Notes: a model not told the origin generated them from the letters alone. Positions 1 to 9,581 are shown, counted from the first letter of the stretch. The stretch: DNA of 64,000 bases from Halobacillus dabanensis (GCF_900114165.1 NZ_FOSB01000007.1:174991-238990), one strand, 5' to 3'. Translations and numbers: made by a program.

Positions 1-1
1 C

Positions 2-202
2 CTTATATTGGTATCCACCATTTTCATCATCGATTGGCTAACCAAAGTATTGATCTATATATTCCTAGTGAATTTGATGGTTCTGCCTGGGCTCCTTCTA
101 TTCATTGAAGAAGCTAAAGATAAAAAGTTGAGGCAACCGTCGATAAAGCCGTCAATAACTAAGGAGGAAAAACAAGATGTCGAGAAAAATGTTAACAGCT
201 AA
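2..202 (+). CDS. Small membrane protein, 5' end possibly outside window
   Basis: The frame is open from the left edge of the window. A TTG at 8 could be the start, but no ribosome binding site can be seen because the window begins there. From that TTG the product is 64 aa: one hydrophobic helix at about residues 5-33 and a charged, lysine-rich tail. The last 26 nt overlap the start of the DUF3231 gene, which suggests the two are co-transcribed and translationally coupled. I do not recognise a family, and the reading frame may continue upstream. Confidence 0.45.
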   Translation, partial: LILVSTIFIIDWLTKVLIYIFLVNLMVLPGLLLFIEEAKDKKLRQPSIKPSITKEEKQDVEKNVNS

Positions 203-1163
203 TGAAATCGGCCTGCTCTGGACGCAATATATTCAGAACAGCATGGCGGTTCCACTGCTGGAATATTTCAAGTTGACTAATGAAGATAAGACACTGGAAC
301 CCATCATTAATTTAGCAAGGGATATTGCAGAGGAGGGTGTTCAGCAATGCCAGGCATTTTTTGATGAAGCGGACCTCTCCGTTCCCTATGGTTATAGCCT
401 AGATGATATGAATCCGAATGCTCACAGGCTTTTTACAGAAGCTTTTATGCTAGCTTTTATCGAACATATGGGGAAAGTAGGTCTTACTTCTGATGGTTTA
501 TCCTTAGGTACATCAGCAAGGGAGGATGTGCGGAATTTTTTCACGGAGAGAATGAATAAGCAAGATCAACTTTACAACCTTTGCGTCAATACCGCCATGG
601 AACAGGGATTTTATACATCGGCACCACAAATCGAGGTGGAAAATAACGTTGAATTTATTGAAGGAAAAGGATACTTTCATCCTTTTAGCAAACGTTCTTT
701 AAATACTATCGAAATTCTGCACTTATATGAAAATGCAAAAAACAATTACCTCGGCGAAGCGGTTTGTCAGGCTTTCGCTCAAACAAGCAAAAACAAAACC
801 GTAAAAAATTTCATGGTGAAGGGGAAGAATATATCCACCAAACATAGGAAGATCTTCACAAAAATCCTGGATCAATCAGGCATTGTTACACCTAGCCATT
901 CTTCCAACTATTTGACCAACAATACAGACCCAGTATTTTCTGACCGATTGATGATGTACATGATGAATGTCTTTGTTACAGCCGGTCATGCGAATTATGC
1001 GAATGGGGCGACACATAGTTTGCGCTACGATATCGTCTATACTTATCATCGGTTGTCTGTCGATACGGCTGTTTTCTCTAAAAATGGGCTCGACATCATG
1101 ATTCACAATGGCTGGTTTGAAGAACCCCCTCAAGCTCCAGATAAGCAAAAACTCATCCAATAA
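177..1163 (+). CDS. DUF3231 family protein
   Basis: A 328-aa protein of unknown function. It appears to consist of two related helical halves (about residues 8-165 and 175-320). The first opens with an EIGLLWTQYIQNSMA stretch and the second with a similar EILHLYENAKNNYLGEA stretch, as in the duplicated DUF3231 proteins common in Bacillaceae. There is no signal peptide or clear transmembrane segment. The ATG at 177 has a strong AAGGAGG about 8 nt upstream. It overlaps the end of the preceding small membrane-protein frame and is followed by another membrane-protein gene. Family assignment is from memory of the pattern; the function is unknown. Confidence 0.7.
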   Translation: MSRKMLTANEIGLLWTQYIQNSMAVPLLEYFKLTNEDKTLEPIINLARDIAEEGVQQCQAFFDEADLSVPYGYSLDDMNPNAHRLFTEAFMLAFIEHMGKVGLTSDGLSLGTSAREDVRNFFTERMNKQDQLYNLCVNTAMEQGFYTSAPQIEVENNVEFIEGKGYFHPFSKRSLNTIEILHLYENAKNNYLGEAVCQAFAQTSKNKTVKNFMVKGKNISTKHRKIFTKILDQSGIVTPSHSSNYLTNNTDPVFSDRLMMYMMNVFVTAGHANYANGATHSLRYDIVYTYHRLSVDTAVFSKNGLDIMIHNGWFEEPPQAPDKQKLIQ

Positions 1164-1186
1164 TATTTAGCGGAAGAGGAATCGAT

Positions 1187-1657
1187 ATGAAGGAAAAAAA
1201 ACTAGAAATTTTATTATGGAGCATAGCCTTCCCCGGGTTCGGACAGATCTTAAATGGTCAGGTCCTCAAAGGGCTTGCCTTTATCCTGTTAGAAGTGATT
1301 ATCAACCTCAACAGCTCCTTTAATATGGCTATAATTCATAGCTTCACAGGGAATATCAACGAAGCAATTGAAGTGACGAACTATCAATGGCTCATGTTCT
1401 ACCCGTGTGTGTACATGTTCGCTGTTTGGGATGCCTACCGTCATGCGGATGGTGAGTGCGGACCTTATATATTTGTTCCATTCGCCTTTTCCGCGTACAC
1501 CGTTACGGTCGGCCTCATCTATTCGCCTGTTTTCAAGGTGGGAGGAATGCTGATTGGCCCGGTTTGGCTCCCGATTCTTTTCTTATTGCCAGGAATCTTA
1601 ATCGGTCTTTATTTAAGAAAAATCTTCATCCGCCCTTCAAAGAGTTCCATGTCATAA
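1187..1657 (+). CDS. Small multi-pass membrane protein
   Basis: A 156-aa protein with about four hydrophobic segments (roughly residues 10-40, 67-82, 95-112 and 120-145). The N-terminal segment AFPGFGQILNGQVLKGLAF resembles the glycine-rich first helix of TM2-like membrane proteins, but I cannot assign a family. It starts 23 nt after the DUF3231 gene with a purine-rich GAAGAGGA ribosome binding site, so it probably belongs to the same transcript. A weak hairpin with a T-tract lies just after its stop codon (about 1648-1684). Confidence 0.6.
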   Translation: MKEKKLEILLWSIAFPGFGQILNGQVLKGLAFILLEVIINLNSSFNMAIIHSFTGNINEAIEVTNYQWLMFYPCVYMFAVWDAYRHADGECGPYIFVPFAFSAYTVTVGLIYSPVFKVGGMLIGPVWLPILFLLPGILIGLYLRKIFIRPSKSSMS

Positions 1658-1744
1658 TTCATGGAATTCTTTTTTTGTTTGTTTGATTCTCCCCAAAAGG
1701 TGGAATGAGTTCATAAAATCCTAATTGAGGAGGAACTTACAGTT

Positions 1745-2614
1745 ATGACAAGATATAATCGTCAAACAGATGGACAACCAGCTCAAGAACAGAAAAAACA
1801 ACCAGGCATGGAAGGACCTATGACTCCGAGCCCTTTACAGGCAGATGAAGATTACCAAAGTGGAAATAAACTATCAGGTAAAGTTGCGCTTATCACTGGC
1901 GGAGATAGCGGGATTGGACGATCTGTCGCAATCGGTTATGCGAAAGAAGGCGCAGATGTGGCCATTTCCTACTTAGAAGAGCATGAAGATGCGGAACTCA
2001 CAAAAAGTAAAATTGAAGCGGAAGGGCGACGGGCGATTTTAATCCCAGGTGACGTCGGCGATGAAGAGGTTAGTAAAGAAGCAGTAGAAAGGACTGTCCA
2101 AGAACTAGGGCAGTTGGACATCCTCGTCAACAATGCGGCAGAACAGCATCCGACTGATGATATTCTCAATATTTCTACAGAACAGTTGGAGAGCACGTTC
2201 AAAACGAATATCTACTCCATGTTTCATTTAACAAAAGCTGCCATCCCTCATATGAAAAAAGGAAGTACAATCATCAACACTGCGTCCATTAATCCTTATA
2301 TCGGAAACCCGGAGCTTGTTGATTATACCGCTTCTAAAGGGGCAGTGGTCGGCTTTACCCGTTCCATGGCTAAACAATTAGTAGACAAAGGAATCCGTGT
2401 GAATGGAATTGCTCCCGGACCTATCTGGACACCGCTCATCCCAGCTACATTTCCTGAAGAAGATGTAGAGGGATTCGGCACCAATACACCAATGGGTCGA
2501 CCTGGTCAACCAGTGGAACATGTCGGAAGTTATGTATTGCTCGCATCTGATGATTCCACGTACATCACAGGACAATTTATTCACATTAATGGTGGCATGT
2601 ATACATCCAGCTAA
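1745..2614 (+). CDS. SDR-family NAD(P)-dependent oxidoreductase (YhdF/YdaD-like)
   Basis: A 289-aa classical short-chain dehydrogenase. A roughly 35-residue polar N-terminal extension precedes the Rossmann fold, whose cofactor loop is TGGDSGIGRSVA (about residue 52). NNAAEQ follows near 130, then the catalytic YTASK motif near 200. The extension and length match the Bacillus general-stress dehydrogenases of the YhdF/YdaD/YhxD type (known for the family). The substrate is not known. The ATG at 1745 has a GGAGGA sequence about 10 nt upstream. It appears monocistronic and converges with the next gene. Confidence 0.8.
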   Translation: MTRYNRQTDGQPAQEQKKQPGMEGPMTPSPLQADEDYQSGNKLSGKVALITGGDSGIGRSVAIGYAKEGADVAISYLEEHEDAELTKSKIEAEGRRAILIPGDVGDEEVSKEAVERTVQELGQLDILVNNAAEQHPTDDILNISTEQLESTFKTNIYSMFHLTKAAIPHMKKGSTIINTASINPYIGNPELVDYTASKGAVVGFTRSMAKQLVDKGIRVNGIAPGPIWTPLIPATFPEEDVEGFGTNTPMGRPGQPVEHVGSYVLLASDDSTYITGQFIHINGGMYTSS

Positions 2615-2750
2615 AAAGAGATATAAGCTGATGTCAGAAACTCTTTAAATTATAAGAAATCGTTAAAAGAAGACTTGCCGCTACATCCTGTTACCACCAC
2701 CCCTTCACATTTAGCGGGAGAAAAGATGGGAAACAGGTCGATAATCTATT

Positions 2751-2786
2751 AAAAACCGGTATCACATTAAAGTGATACCGGTTTTC
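2751..2786. terminator. Bidirectional intrinsic terminator
   Basis: A perfect stem AAAACCGGTATCAC / GTGATACCGGTTTT with a 6-nt loop lies between two convergent SDR genes. A/T runs on both sides allow termination on both strands. Confidence 0.85.
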
Positions 2787-2787
2787 C

Positions 2788-3549
2788 TTATCTCCCCATC
2801 CAACCACCATCTACGGCTAGTTGATGACCATGTACATAATTTGAAGCATCCGATGCTAGAAAAATAGCTGCCCCTATAAAGTCTTCCGGTTTCCCCCAAT
2901 CACCGGCTGGAATACGATCGAGGATTTGTTGATTCCGATTTTCATCATTAATCAAAGCAGTGTTCATGTCTGTCGCTATATAGCCAGGTACGATACTATT
3001 GACATTCACTCCTTGGGACGCCCACTCATTGGATAAAGCTTTCGTCAGTTGAGATACTCCCCCTTTTGATGCCGCATAAGCAGGTACACGGATTCCGCCC
3101 TGGTAAGATAATAAAGAAGCAAAGTTGATAATTTTCCCGCCTTGATTCGGAACCATAAAACGTCCGGCTTGTTGACAAAGGATCCACGTCGTCTTCAAGT
3201 TGATATTGATGACTTCGTCCCAATCTTCTTCTGAAAAATCGACAGCATCAGACCGTCTCTGAATGCCGGCCGCATTTACTAATATATCCACTTTCCCAAA
3301 GTTTTCGACCACCTTAGGGATAGCTTCTTTTACCTGGTCTGTGTCTTTAAGATCACAATCAATAATGTGACATGTCCTACCCAATTCTTCAATTTCCTCT
3401 TTCACATCAAGCTGTGAAGGGTTTCGTTGCAGTAATGCTATATCTGCTCCAGCTTCTGCTAACCCTAGAGCAACAGAACGGCCTATTCCTCTAGTCCCCC
3501 CTGTAACTGCAGCTATCTTTCCGTCTAATTGAAATAAATGATTTGCCAT
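2788..3549 (-). CDS. SDR-family dehydrogenase, 2-deoxy-D-gluconate 3-dehydrogenase-like
   Basis: A 253-aa short-chain dehydrogenase. TGGTRGIGRSVA (about residue 16) binds the nicotinamide cofactor, NAAGIQRR follows near 93, and YAASKGG near 155 carries the catalytic Tyr and Lys. The NAAGIQRR segment and overall length resemble KduD and gluconate 5-dehydrogenases, which act in hexuronate or pectin degradation. No other sugar-acid gene is adjacent, so the substrate is inferred only. The ATG has an AAAGGGG ribosome binding site. It is transcribed toward the shared terminator at 2751-2786. Confidence 0.72.
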   Translation of the reverse strand: MANHLFQLDGKIAAVTGGTRGIGRSVALGLAEAGADIALLQRNPSQLDVKEEIEELGRTCHIIDCDLKDTDQVKEAIPKVVENFGKVDILVNAAGIQRRSDAVDFSEEDWDEVININLKTTWILCQQAGRFMVPNQGGKIINFASLLSYQGGIRVPAYAASKGGVSQLTKALSNEWASQGVNVNSIVPGYIATDMNTALINDENRNQQILDRIPAGDWGKPEDFIGAAIFLASDASNYVHGHQLAVDGGWMGR

Positions 3550-3661
3550 GATAATCCCCTTTCTTGATGTTAAAAACCTTTCAATAAAAAAACGCTTTCA
3601 CATAACACATTCTTCATAGGGTTTGGAATATCCTTTCTAATAAGAAATATATTTTATGAAA

Positions 3662-4165
3662 TTAATTTTCATAGCTATGAAAAAAGATATGTTCTGCATG
3701 AATGCCTTCTTCACTCAGCGTCAATTTTCCAAAAGAATATACAGGCAATCGTCGTTTATCGGTGAGGGAACCGGGATTGAATAGTAAAGTTTTCTTGAAG
3801 TAGCGGAGGACAGGGATATGGGAATGACCATAAATAAGGATATCGACAGGATTCTCTTCAAACGTCTCAAGTGCCCGTTTTTCCGTCGTTTTCTTTGCCC
3901 CGTGTCCATGGACGATTCCGATCACATACCCTTTCCAATTCAACTGCTTTTTATATGGGAAACGTCTCCGCACCTCTTCACCATCTACATTTCCATATAC
4001 ACCATAAACAGGTGCATAATCTTTCAACTTCTCATAAAGATCTATCGTCTGCCAATCGCCTGCATGGATAATCGCATCCGCATCCCCTAACTCTTCCAAG
4101 AAACGTTCGGGGAGTACCTTAGACTTTTTAGGCATATGGGTATCAGATACAACAATGATTTTCAA
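3662..4165 (-). CDS. YfcE/MJ0936-type metallophosphoesterase
   Basis: A 167-aa calcineurin-like phosphodiesterase. The metal-binding motifs are in order: VVSDTH at the N-terminus, HAGDW near residue 38, GNVD near 60, then GHGAK and IYGHSHIP in the second half, followed by NPGSLTDKRR. These are the motifs of the small manganese-dependent MJ0936/YfcE phosphodiesterase family (YsnB in B. subtilis). The physiological substrate is unsettled. The start ATG follows a GAGGAAGGG sequence. It stands alone next to dispersed repeats. Confidence 0.82.
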   Translation of the reverse strand: MKIIVVSDTHMPKKSKVLPERFLEELGDADAIIHAGDWQTIDLYEKLKDYAPVYGVYGNVDGEEVRRRFPYKKQLNWKGYVIGIVHGHGAKKTTEKRALETFEENPVDILIYGHSHIPVLRYFKKTLLFNPGSLTDKRRLPVYSFGKLTLSEEGIHAEHIFFHSYEN

Positions 4166-4191
4166 CGCCCTTCCTCCTCTTCGTATTCAAT

Positions 4192-4352
4192 ATAAGCTCC
4201 CTATTCCTTGAGACTCACTTTCGAGATAATCCGGGGATTCGTTTGCCATATTAGGAGTCAGGGGTGTTTGGGAAGCTACTAGCTTTCCTGTGGGGGAGCG
4301 CCGAGCTTCCCAATCACCCCATCCGATGGTAGTGAGAAACGAACCCCTCTAC
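4192..4352 (-). repeat. Degenerate copy of dispersed intergenic repeat (copy 1)
   Basis: The left end (GCTCCCTATTCCTTGAGACT, then TTTCGAGAT) is the reverse complement of the right end of the copies at 50.4 and 53.5 kb. The interior is a hairpin with GGGAAGCT / AGCTTCCC arms and outer GGGGTG / CACCCC. It is more diverged than the other copies. Confidence 0.55.
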
Positions 4353-4485
4353 TAAGATGGGATGTCCCCCTCTCACTCATAAGTAGATATAAAGCGCTAT
4401 ATATCAAGCTTTCACGCATAAAATGACCATTGGGGCGTTTTCCTATTATCCCCCTTCATTTGAGCATAAAAGCAGATCCCCAAAA

Positions 4486-4690
4486 GTGTTTTCGAGATAC
4501 TGAGTTGGCAAAGGGGCGGAGGGGGATGAGGAGACTCCTACGGGAAAGGATAGACTGGCAAGACACCAAAGGTCATGAAGTGACCGAGGAGGCTTGCCGT
4601 CTTCCCCGCGGAAAGCGACTTATCCCCCTCCGCCCCTTATTCGCAATAAAAGTCTCGAAATCGGTCTTCAAGAATACTGCCAGATAGTTG
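4486..4690 (+). repeat. Dispersed intergenic repeat (copy 2)
   Basis: Outer ends are TTTCGAGATAC at the left and AGTCTCGAAA at the right. An inner GGGGCGGAGGGGGA (from 4513) pairs with TCCCCCTCCGCCCC (to 4636). Between them lie GAGACTCCTACGGGAAAGGA, GAGGAGGCTTGCCG and CCCCGCGGAAAGCGA, shared with the other copies. No plausible protein is encoded. This and copy 1 fill the gap between the phosphodiesterase and rsmG. Confidence 0.8.
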
Positions 4691-4700
4691 AAGAAATTTT

Positions 4701-4734
4701 TTAAAAAACCTCTCTACTAAAGTAGAGAGGTTTT
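4701..4734 (-). terminator. Intrinsic terminator after rsmG
   Basis: A stem AACCTCTCTACT / AGTAGAGAGGTT lies directly beyond the rsmG stop codon. Read on the minus strand it is followed by a T-run. It closes the mnmE-mnmG-rsmG operon. Confidence 0.85.
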
Positions 4735-4739
4735 GAGTG

Positions 4740-5456
4740 TTATTGTATTGGAGCTTTATTAGGGGTACCCGCTTTTCTTGGGTATTTCTTAGGTGTTTTA
4801 CGCCTCTTCTCAATAATAGCAATGTTACGTTCACTACCTTCTTCCGGTAGATCGAACGTATGCACATCAAGAACTTCCCCTCCGACGGTTTGAATGGCGA
4901 CGCCGGCATCTTCCATTTCTTCTTTCAAGTTCGGTCCTTTCATTGCTATGAACCTTCCGCCTTTTGTCGCAAGCGGAAGGCATAGCTCACTCAGGACGGA
5001 CATTCGAGCAACAGCCCGGGCCATAACAAGATCATAGCCTTCACGGAAATTCGCATTTTTCCCAAAGTTTTCGGCACGGTCATGATAAAAAGCGACATCA
5101 TCCAGCTCCAATTCATGGGCTAAGTGATTCAAAAATGTGATTCTTTTCTTCAAAGAATCGACAATCGTCACTTTCAATTGTGGGAAAACAATTTTTAATG
5201 GAAGGCTTGGAAAACCAGCACCCGCCCCGACATCACAAATCCGGAGTGGCTGATTGAAATCGTAGTAGAAAGCAGCCGTCAATGAATCATAAAAGTGCTT
5301 AAGATATACACCTTCTTGATCGGTAATAGCTGTCAGATTCATTTTTCCATTCCATTCCACCAAAATTTCAAAATATCGATGGAACTGTGCCTGTTGTTTT
5401 TCATTCAATTCAATGCCTTGTTCTTGTAATGCTTGCAGAAAGGTGTTTATATCCAT
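4740..5456 (-). CDS. rsmG: 16S rRNA (guanine-527 N7)-methyltransferase RsmG
   Basis: A 238-aa SAM-dependent methyltransferase that modifies G527 of 16S rRNA. The SAM-binding loop is [15 protein letters not shown] (about residue 73). [11 protein letters not shown] and the FIAMKGP segment are family signatures. The C-terminus is a basic tail ([12 protein letters not shown]), typical of Bacillus GidB. It is the last gene of the mnmE-mnmG-rsmG operon, 17 nt after mnmG, with an AAAGGATGG ribosome binding site. In most Bacillus genomes noc and parAB follow; here they do not. Confidence 0.95.
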   Translation of the reverse strand: MDINTFLQALQEQGIELNEKQQAQFHRYFEILVEWNGKMNLTAITDQEGVYLKHFYDSLTAAFYYDFNQPLRICDVGAGAGFPSLPLKIVFPQLKVTIVDSLKKRITFLNHLAHELELDDVAFYHDRAENFGKNANFREGYDLVMARAVARMSVLSELCLPLATKGGRFIAMKGPNLKEEMEDAGVAIQTVGGEVLDVHTFDLPEEGSERNIAIIEKRRKTPKKYPRKAGTPNKAPIQ

Positions 5457-5473
5457 AAGTCCATCCTTTCAAG

Positions 5474-7363
5474 TTATTCCCCAGAGACGCGAGCGATTTT
5501 CCCTTGCTCAATATAGACAAGCAGGATAGAAACGTCTGCAGGATTGACCCCTGAGACCCGGGAAGCTTGTCCGACTGATAAAGGACGGACTGCTTTCAAA
5601 CGATCTTTTGCTTCTGTTGCAAGCCCGTGAATTGCGTCGTAATCGATGTCCTCCGGGATTTTCTTAGAGTCCATTTTCTTCATCCGATCAATCTGTTCCA
5701 GTGCTTTTTTAATATAACCGCTATACTTGATTTGGATTTCCACTTGCTCTTTCACATCTTCTGGAAGTGTCACATCACTCGGGGTTACACGTTCGATATG
5801 GCTGTAGTTCATCTCTGGACGTTTTAACAAATCTACTGCACGGACAGCGTCCTTCAATGGGGAACCTCCAGCTTCTTCAATGACGGCTTGCACTTCTTCT
5901 GTTTCTTTCAAAATCACTTTATCAAGACGTTTCTTCTCTTCTTCTATCAAGCGCTTTTTCTCCTGGAAACGCTCATAGCGATCTTCCGGAATTAACCCTA
6001 GATTATAACCAATTTCCGTCAAACGTAAATCAGCATTATCATGGCGAAGCATCAAGCGGAATTCGGCACGTGACGTCAATAGACGATAAGGTTCGCCTGT
6101 CCCTTTTGTAACAAGGTCATCAATCATAACGCCGATATAGCCTTGAGAACGGTCAAGAATCAATGGTTCAAGGTTCAACGACTTCGCAGCTGCGTTAATA
6201 CCAGCCATCAACCCTTGTCCTGCAGCTTCTTCGTAACCGGATGTACCGTTAAGCTGCCCAGCTGTGAACAAACCTTCAATCTGTTTTGTTTCCAGCGTCG
6301 GCCACAGTTGGGTCGGCACGACAGAATCATATTCAATCGCATAGCCCGCCCGCATGATTTCCGCTTTTTCAAGACCAGGTACGGTCCGCATCATTTCATT
6401 TTGGACATACTCCGGTAACGAGGTGGAAAGTCCTTGAACATAAACTTCTTCTGTATCTCTTCCTTCCGGTTCGAGGAAGATCTGGTGTCTCGGTTTATCA
6501 TTGAAGCGGACGATTTTATCCTCAATCGAAGGACAATATCGAGGCCCTGTTCCTTTGATCGCACCTGAATACATCGCAGAAAGGCCTAGATTATCATTGA
6601 TGATTTTATGGGTGTCCTCATTGGTGTACGTCAACCAACAAGGAATCTGATCTGTAATGAATTCCGTCGTTTCATAAGAAAATGAACGTGGCTCTTCTTC
6701 TCCTGGTTGGATTTCCGTCTTGGAATAGTCGATGGTATGACTGTTCACACGCATCGGTGTCCCCGTTTTGAACCGTACCATTTCAATGCCCATTTCTTCC
6801 AGCTGTTCTGACAGGGATACCGTTGAACGTTGGTTGTTTGGACCACTTTCATAGGATAAATCCCCAATGATGACGCGTCCACGCATGAATGTACCTGTCG
6901 TAACAACGACTGTTGGTGCATAGTACGCGGCTTTTGTTTCCGTCACTACACCCTTGACTTGACCATCTTCAACGAGCACTTTTTCGACCATTGCCTGACG
7001 AAGCGTTAAGTTTTCCTGGTTTTCCAGAACTCGTTTCATTTCTTTAATATAGAGCGGTTTATCCGCTTGGGCACGGAGCGCTCTCACGGCAGGTCCTTTT
7101 CTAGTATTCAAAAGACGCATTTGTATATGGGTTTTGTCGATCACTCTTCCCATTGCACCGCCCAATGCGTCTACCTCACGTACAACGATTCCTTTAGCGG
7201 GACCACCAATGGACGGGTTACATGGCATGAATGCTACAAGATCAAGGTTCAATGTCAACATCAATGTCTTCGCGCCACGTCTTGCTGCAGCTAACCCCGC
7301 TTCTACTCCGGCATGACCAGCACCAATAACAATTACATCATAATGCCCTGCATCATATGTCAT
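5474..7363 (-). CDS. mnmG: tRNA uridine-34 5-carboxymethylaminomethyl modification enzyme MnmG
   Basis: A 629-aa FAD enzyme that works with MnmE to install the (carboxymethyl)aminomethyl group on U34 of certain tRNAs. The dinucleotide-binding motif [17 protein letters not shown] lies at residues 11-27. [13 protein letters not shown] near 47, the [13 protein letters not shown] segment near 273 and the C-terminal helical MnmE-binding region are all present. Length matches the family. It lies 42 nt downstream of mnmE in the same operon, with AAAAGGAGAG before the ATG. Confidence 0.96.
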   Translation of the reverse strand: MTYDAGHYDVIVIGAGHAGVEAGLAAARRGAKTLMLTLNLDLVAFMPCNPSIGGPAKGIVVREVDALGGAMGRVIDKTHIQMRLLNTRKGPAVRALRAQADKPLYIKEMKRVLENQENLTLRQAMVEKVLVEDGQVKGVVTETKAAYYAPTVVVTTGTFMRGRVIIGDLSYESGPNNQRSTVSLSEQLEEMGIEMVRFKTGTPMRVNSHTIDYSKTEIQPGEEEPRSFSYETTEFITDQIPCWLTYTNEDTHKIINDNLGLSAMYSGAIKGTGPRYCPSIEDKIVRFNDKPRHQIFLEPEGRDTEEVYVQGLSTSLPEYVQNEMMRTVPGLEKAEIMRAGYAIEYDSVVPTQLWPTLETKQIEGLFTAGQLNGTSGYEEAAGQGLMAGINAAAKSLNLEPLILDRSQGYIGVMIDDLVTKGTGEPYRLLTSRAEFRLMLRHDNADLRLTEIGYNLGLIPEDRYERFQEKKRLIEEEKKRLDKVILKETEEVQAVIEEAGGSPLKDAVRAVDLLKRPEMNYSHIERVTPSDVTLPEDVKEQVEIQIKYSGYIKKALEQIDRMKKMDSKKIPEDIDYDAIHGLATEAKDRLKAVRPLSVGQASRVSGVNPADVSILLVYIEQGKIARVSGE

Positions 7364-7405
7364 TCGGATGTCTCTCCTTTTTTATTCACTCTTATCATTG
7401 AGTAC

Positions 7406-8782
7406 TTATTTCCCTAAGCAAAACTGTGAAAATAACTGATCGATCAAGCTTTCATGAACAGTATCCCCGACGATTTCGCCAAGGATCTCCCAGGTCCTCG
7501 TGACATCAATTTGTACGACATCCAACGGGACACCCATTTCCATACCATTCTGTGCATCTTCAAGTGCTTGTTTCGCTTGTTTCAGCAACTGGACGTGACG
7601 GACGTTAGATACATAAGTCATATCTCCAGCATCCAGATCTCCTTCAAAGAACGTATCTCCAATAGCCTTTTCCAACTGATCAATACCTTCTTCATGGATT
7701 AATGCTGTAGTGATGACCGGATGCCCAGACGCTAGTTCTTTCACTCGATCGATGTCTAATTTATGATCCAAATCCATTTTGTTCACAATTATAATCACAT
7801 TCATATCACGAATTGCATCTATCAGTTTTTCATCTTCTTCATTCAGCTCATCCCCATAGTTTAACACAAACAAGATGAGATCTGCTTCTTTGAGTACCTG
7901 TCTGGAACGTTCGACACCGATTCGTTCGACGATGTCTTCCGTTTCCCTAATACCTGCTGTATCGACAAGGCGAAGTGGCACTCCCCGAACGTTGACATAC
8001 TCTTCGATCACATCCCGGGTAGTTCCTGGAATCTCTGTTACAATGGCTTTGTTTTCATGAACAAGTGCATTCATCAAGGAAGATTTCCCGACATTCGGGC
8101 GACCGATAATCGCTGTGCCAAGCCCTTCTCGTAAAATCTTCCCTTGCTTCGCTGTTTCAAGGATACGTGAGACCTCGTCCAGTACTTCTTTAGTCTTTTC
8201 TTCCATCATTTCATGGGACATTTCTTCGACATCATCATACTCGGGATAGTCGATATTCACCTCGACATGTGCTAGAGTCTCAAGCAGTTTTTGCCTCAAC
8301 TCTTGGATAAGCTTTGATAGACGTCCGTCCATCTGCTTCAAAGCGACATCCATTGCCCTGTCCGTTTTCGCCCGAATTAAATCCATAACGGCCTCTGCTT
8401 GCGAAAGGTCAATCCGACCATTCAAAAACGCCCGCTTTGTAAACTCCCCGGGTTCCGCTAACCGTGCCCCGGTTGCTAAAACTATTTCCAATAAACGATT
8501 CACAGAGACAAGACCACCATGACAGTTAATTTCAACTATGTCTTCTCTCGTAAACGTCTTTGGCGCGCGCATGACAGATACCATAACTTCTTCTGCCACT
8601 TCATCCGTTTCGGGATCTATTATTTTTCCGTAATGCATCGTGTGGGAATCAACTTGATTTAAATCCTTCCCTTTAAAAAGGTCTGCAGCAATCGTGACCG
8701 CATCTGGTCCACTCAACCGGACAATCGCTATAGCTCCTTCTCCCATAGGGGTGGAAATCGCGGTTATCGTATCTGTTTCCAC
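7406..8782 (-). CDS. mnmE: tRNA modification GTPase MnmE
   Basis: A 458-aa GTPase partner of MnmG. An N-terminal formyl-THF-binding domain ([18 protein letters not shown] at the start) is followed by a helical domain and an inserted G domain. The G domain has GRPNVGKSS (P-loop), the potassium-loop [17 protein letters not shown] and NKMD. The C-terminus ends in the catalytic FCLGK motif. Two in-frame GTG codons exist; the downstream one at 8782 sits 9 nt from AGGAGG and best fits family alignments. It is first in the mnmE-mnmG-rsmG operon, with three DnaA boxes upstream. Confidence 0.94.
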   Translation of the reverse strand: METDTITAISTPMGEGAIAIVRLSGPDAVTIAADLFKGKDLNQVDSHTMHYGKIIDPETDEVAEEVMVSVMRAPKTFTREDIVEINCHGGLVSVNRLLEIVLATGARLAEPGEFTKRAFLNGRIDLSQAEAVMDLIRAKTDRAMDVALKQMDGRLSKLIQELRQKLLETLAHVEVNIDYPEYDDVEEMSHEMMEEKTKEVLDEVSRILETAKQGKILREGLGTAIIGRPNVGKSSLMNALVHENKAIVTEIPGTTRDVIEEYVNVRGVPLRLVDTAGIRETEDIVERIGVERSRQVLKEADLILFVLNYGDELNEEDEKLIDAIRDMNVIIIVNKMDLDHKLDIDRVKELASGHPVITTALIHEEGIDQLEKAIGDTFFEGDLDAGDMTYVSNVRHVQLLKQAKQALEDAQNGMEMGVPLDVVQIDVTRTWEILGEIVGDTVHESLIDQLFSQFCLGK

Positions 8783-8818
8783 ACGCACTCACCTCCTGAA
8801 AAAATATCTTATTTATAG

Positions 8819-8944
8819 TTATCCACAATCGGTAAAATATAGTTATCACTAACATACTACCTTACCACATAGCCTTGTGTTTTGAAAAGATATCAACACA
8901 TATATCCGTTTTTTCTCCCATTATTTTTATCCACATGTGTATAA
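8819..8944. promoter_or_regulatory. Three consensus DnaA boxes upstream of mnmE
   Basis: TTATCCACA occurs at 8819-8827 and again at 8927-8935. The second copy abuts TGTGTATAA at 8936-8944, forming an 18-bp back-to-back inverted pair. All three match TTATNCACA exactly. They lie 3.5 kb from dnaA in the mnmE-jag gap, where the mnmE promoter must be. They may be a satellite DnaA-binding cluster of oriC or a DnaA-responsive operator; both roles are inferred. Confidence 0.65.
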
Positions 8945-9019
8945 GTCCTCCTTTCATTTTCTCCACTATTAAACAGAACAATACGATAGCAGAATAAACA
9001 AGCCACTATTCAACAAAAT

Positions 9020-9092
9020 GGCAGTATTCCGGAAGACTCGATTTCGAGACTTTTATTGCGAATAAGGGTCGGTGGGGGATACTCGAAATCGC
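9020..9092 (-). repeat. Truncated dispersed intergenic repeat (copy 3)
   Basis: GGCAGTATTCCGGAAGACTC followed by ATTTCGAGAC and TTTTATTGCGAATAAGGG is the reverse complement of the right end of copy 2. The middle of the element is missing and it closes with GATACTCGAAATC. It looks like an internally deleted copy. Confidence 0.65.
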
Positions 9093-9189
9093 CTAACAAT
9101 AACCCTGCCATAAGTAGAGGGAGAATAGCACTTCAAGCTTGTGATTACCGCATTTTCAATTACATCATGCTGCTTCCTTTACTTGAAGA

Positions 9190-9505
9190 AGGTTTCGAGA
9201 TATTTATCATGGAAAGGGGCGGAGGGAAACGGTGAGACTCCTGTGGGATCTGCGGGACAGGTGAGACCCCGCAGAGCTTTAGCTCGAGGAAGCTCACCGC
9301 CCGCCCCACGGAAAGTGTTCAAATGTGGAATCGCCCTGGGAGACACGACTGGCATAAGCAATACATCAACGGAATGGTTTTTTATTCCGTTGATGTATTG
9401 CTTATGACGCGAGTGTCTGGGCGATGGAACTGGACGAACCTTTTCCCGTAGACCCTAAACTCTCCCTAAAGTCTCGAAACTGAGTCTTCAATAAAAGGGA
9501 GCTTT
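9190..9505 (+). repeat. Dispersed intergenic repeat with internal insertion (copy 4)
   Basis: It begins TTTCGAGATATTTATCATGG and ends AGTCTCGAAACTGAGTCTTC. It is close to copy 5 at 50.26 kb, including GTGAGACTCCTGTGGGATCT, GACAGGTGAGACCCCGCAGA and GCCCGCCCCACGGAAAG. After CACGGAAAG the match breaks, and it resumes about 120 nt later at CGAACCTTTTCCCG. The intervening DNA is a long hairpin, listed separately. Small open frames in it are chance. Confidence 0.8.
9316..9436. repeat. Long hairpin inserted in repeat copy 4
   Basis: Positions 9353-9375 and 9384-9406 form a 23-bp perfect inverted repeat with an 8-nt loop (core CAATACATCAACGGAAT). Imperfect pairing continues outward to ATCGCCC / GGGCGAT at 9330 and 9425. 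The sequence is absent from the otherwise similar copy at 50.26 kb, so it is a discrete insertion. It encodes no protein. Its class is unknown; a MITE-like element is one possibility. Confidence 0.7.
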
Positions 9506-9542
9506 TGTGGAAGATGATTAATCCTGATAGAGGAAAAAACAA

Positions 9543-9581
9543 AAAAATGCCTCTGGCCATGTTTATGGACAGAGGCATTTA
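9543..9581 (-). terminator. Intrinsic terminator after jag
   Basis: A stem AATGCCTCTG / CAGAGGCATT with a T-run on the minus strand, 11 nt beyond the jag stop codon. It ends the spoIIIJ-jag transcript. Confidence 0.85.

Noticed and set aside
9141..9407. Open frames on both strands inside repeat copy 4
   Set aside because: They lie in the GC-rich repeat and inserted hairpin, have no ribosome binding site, and their translation matches only other repeat copies.
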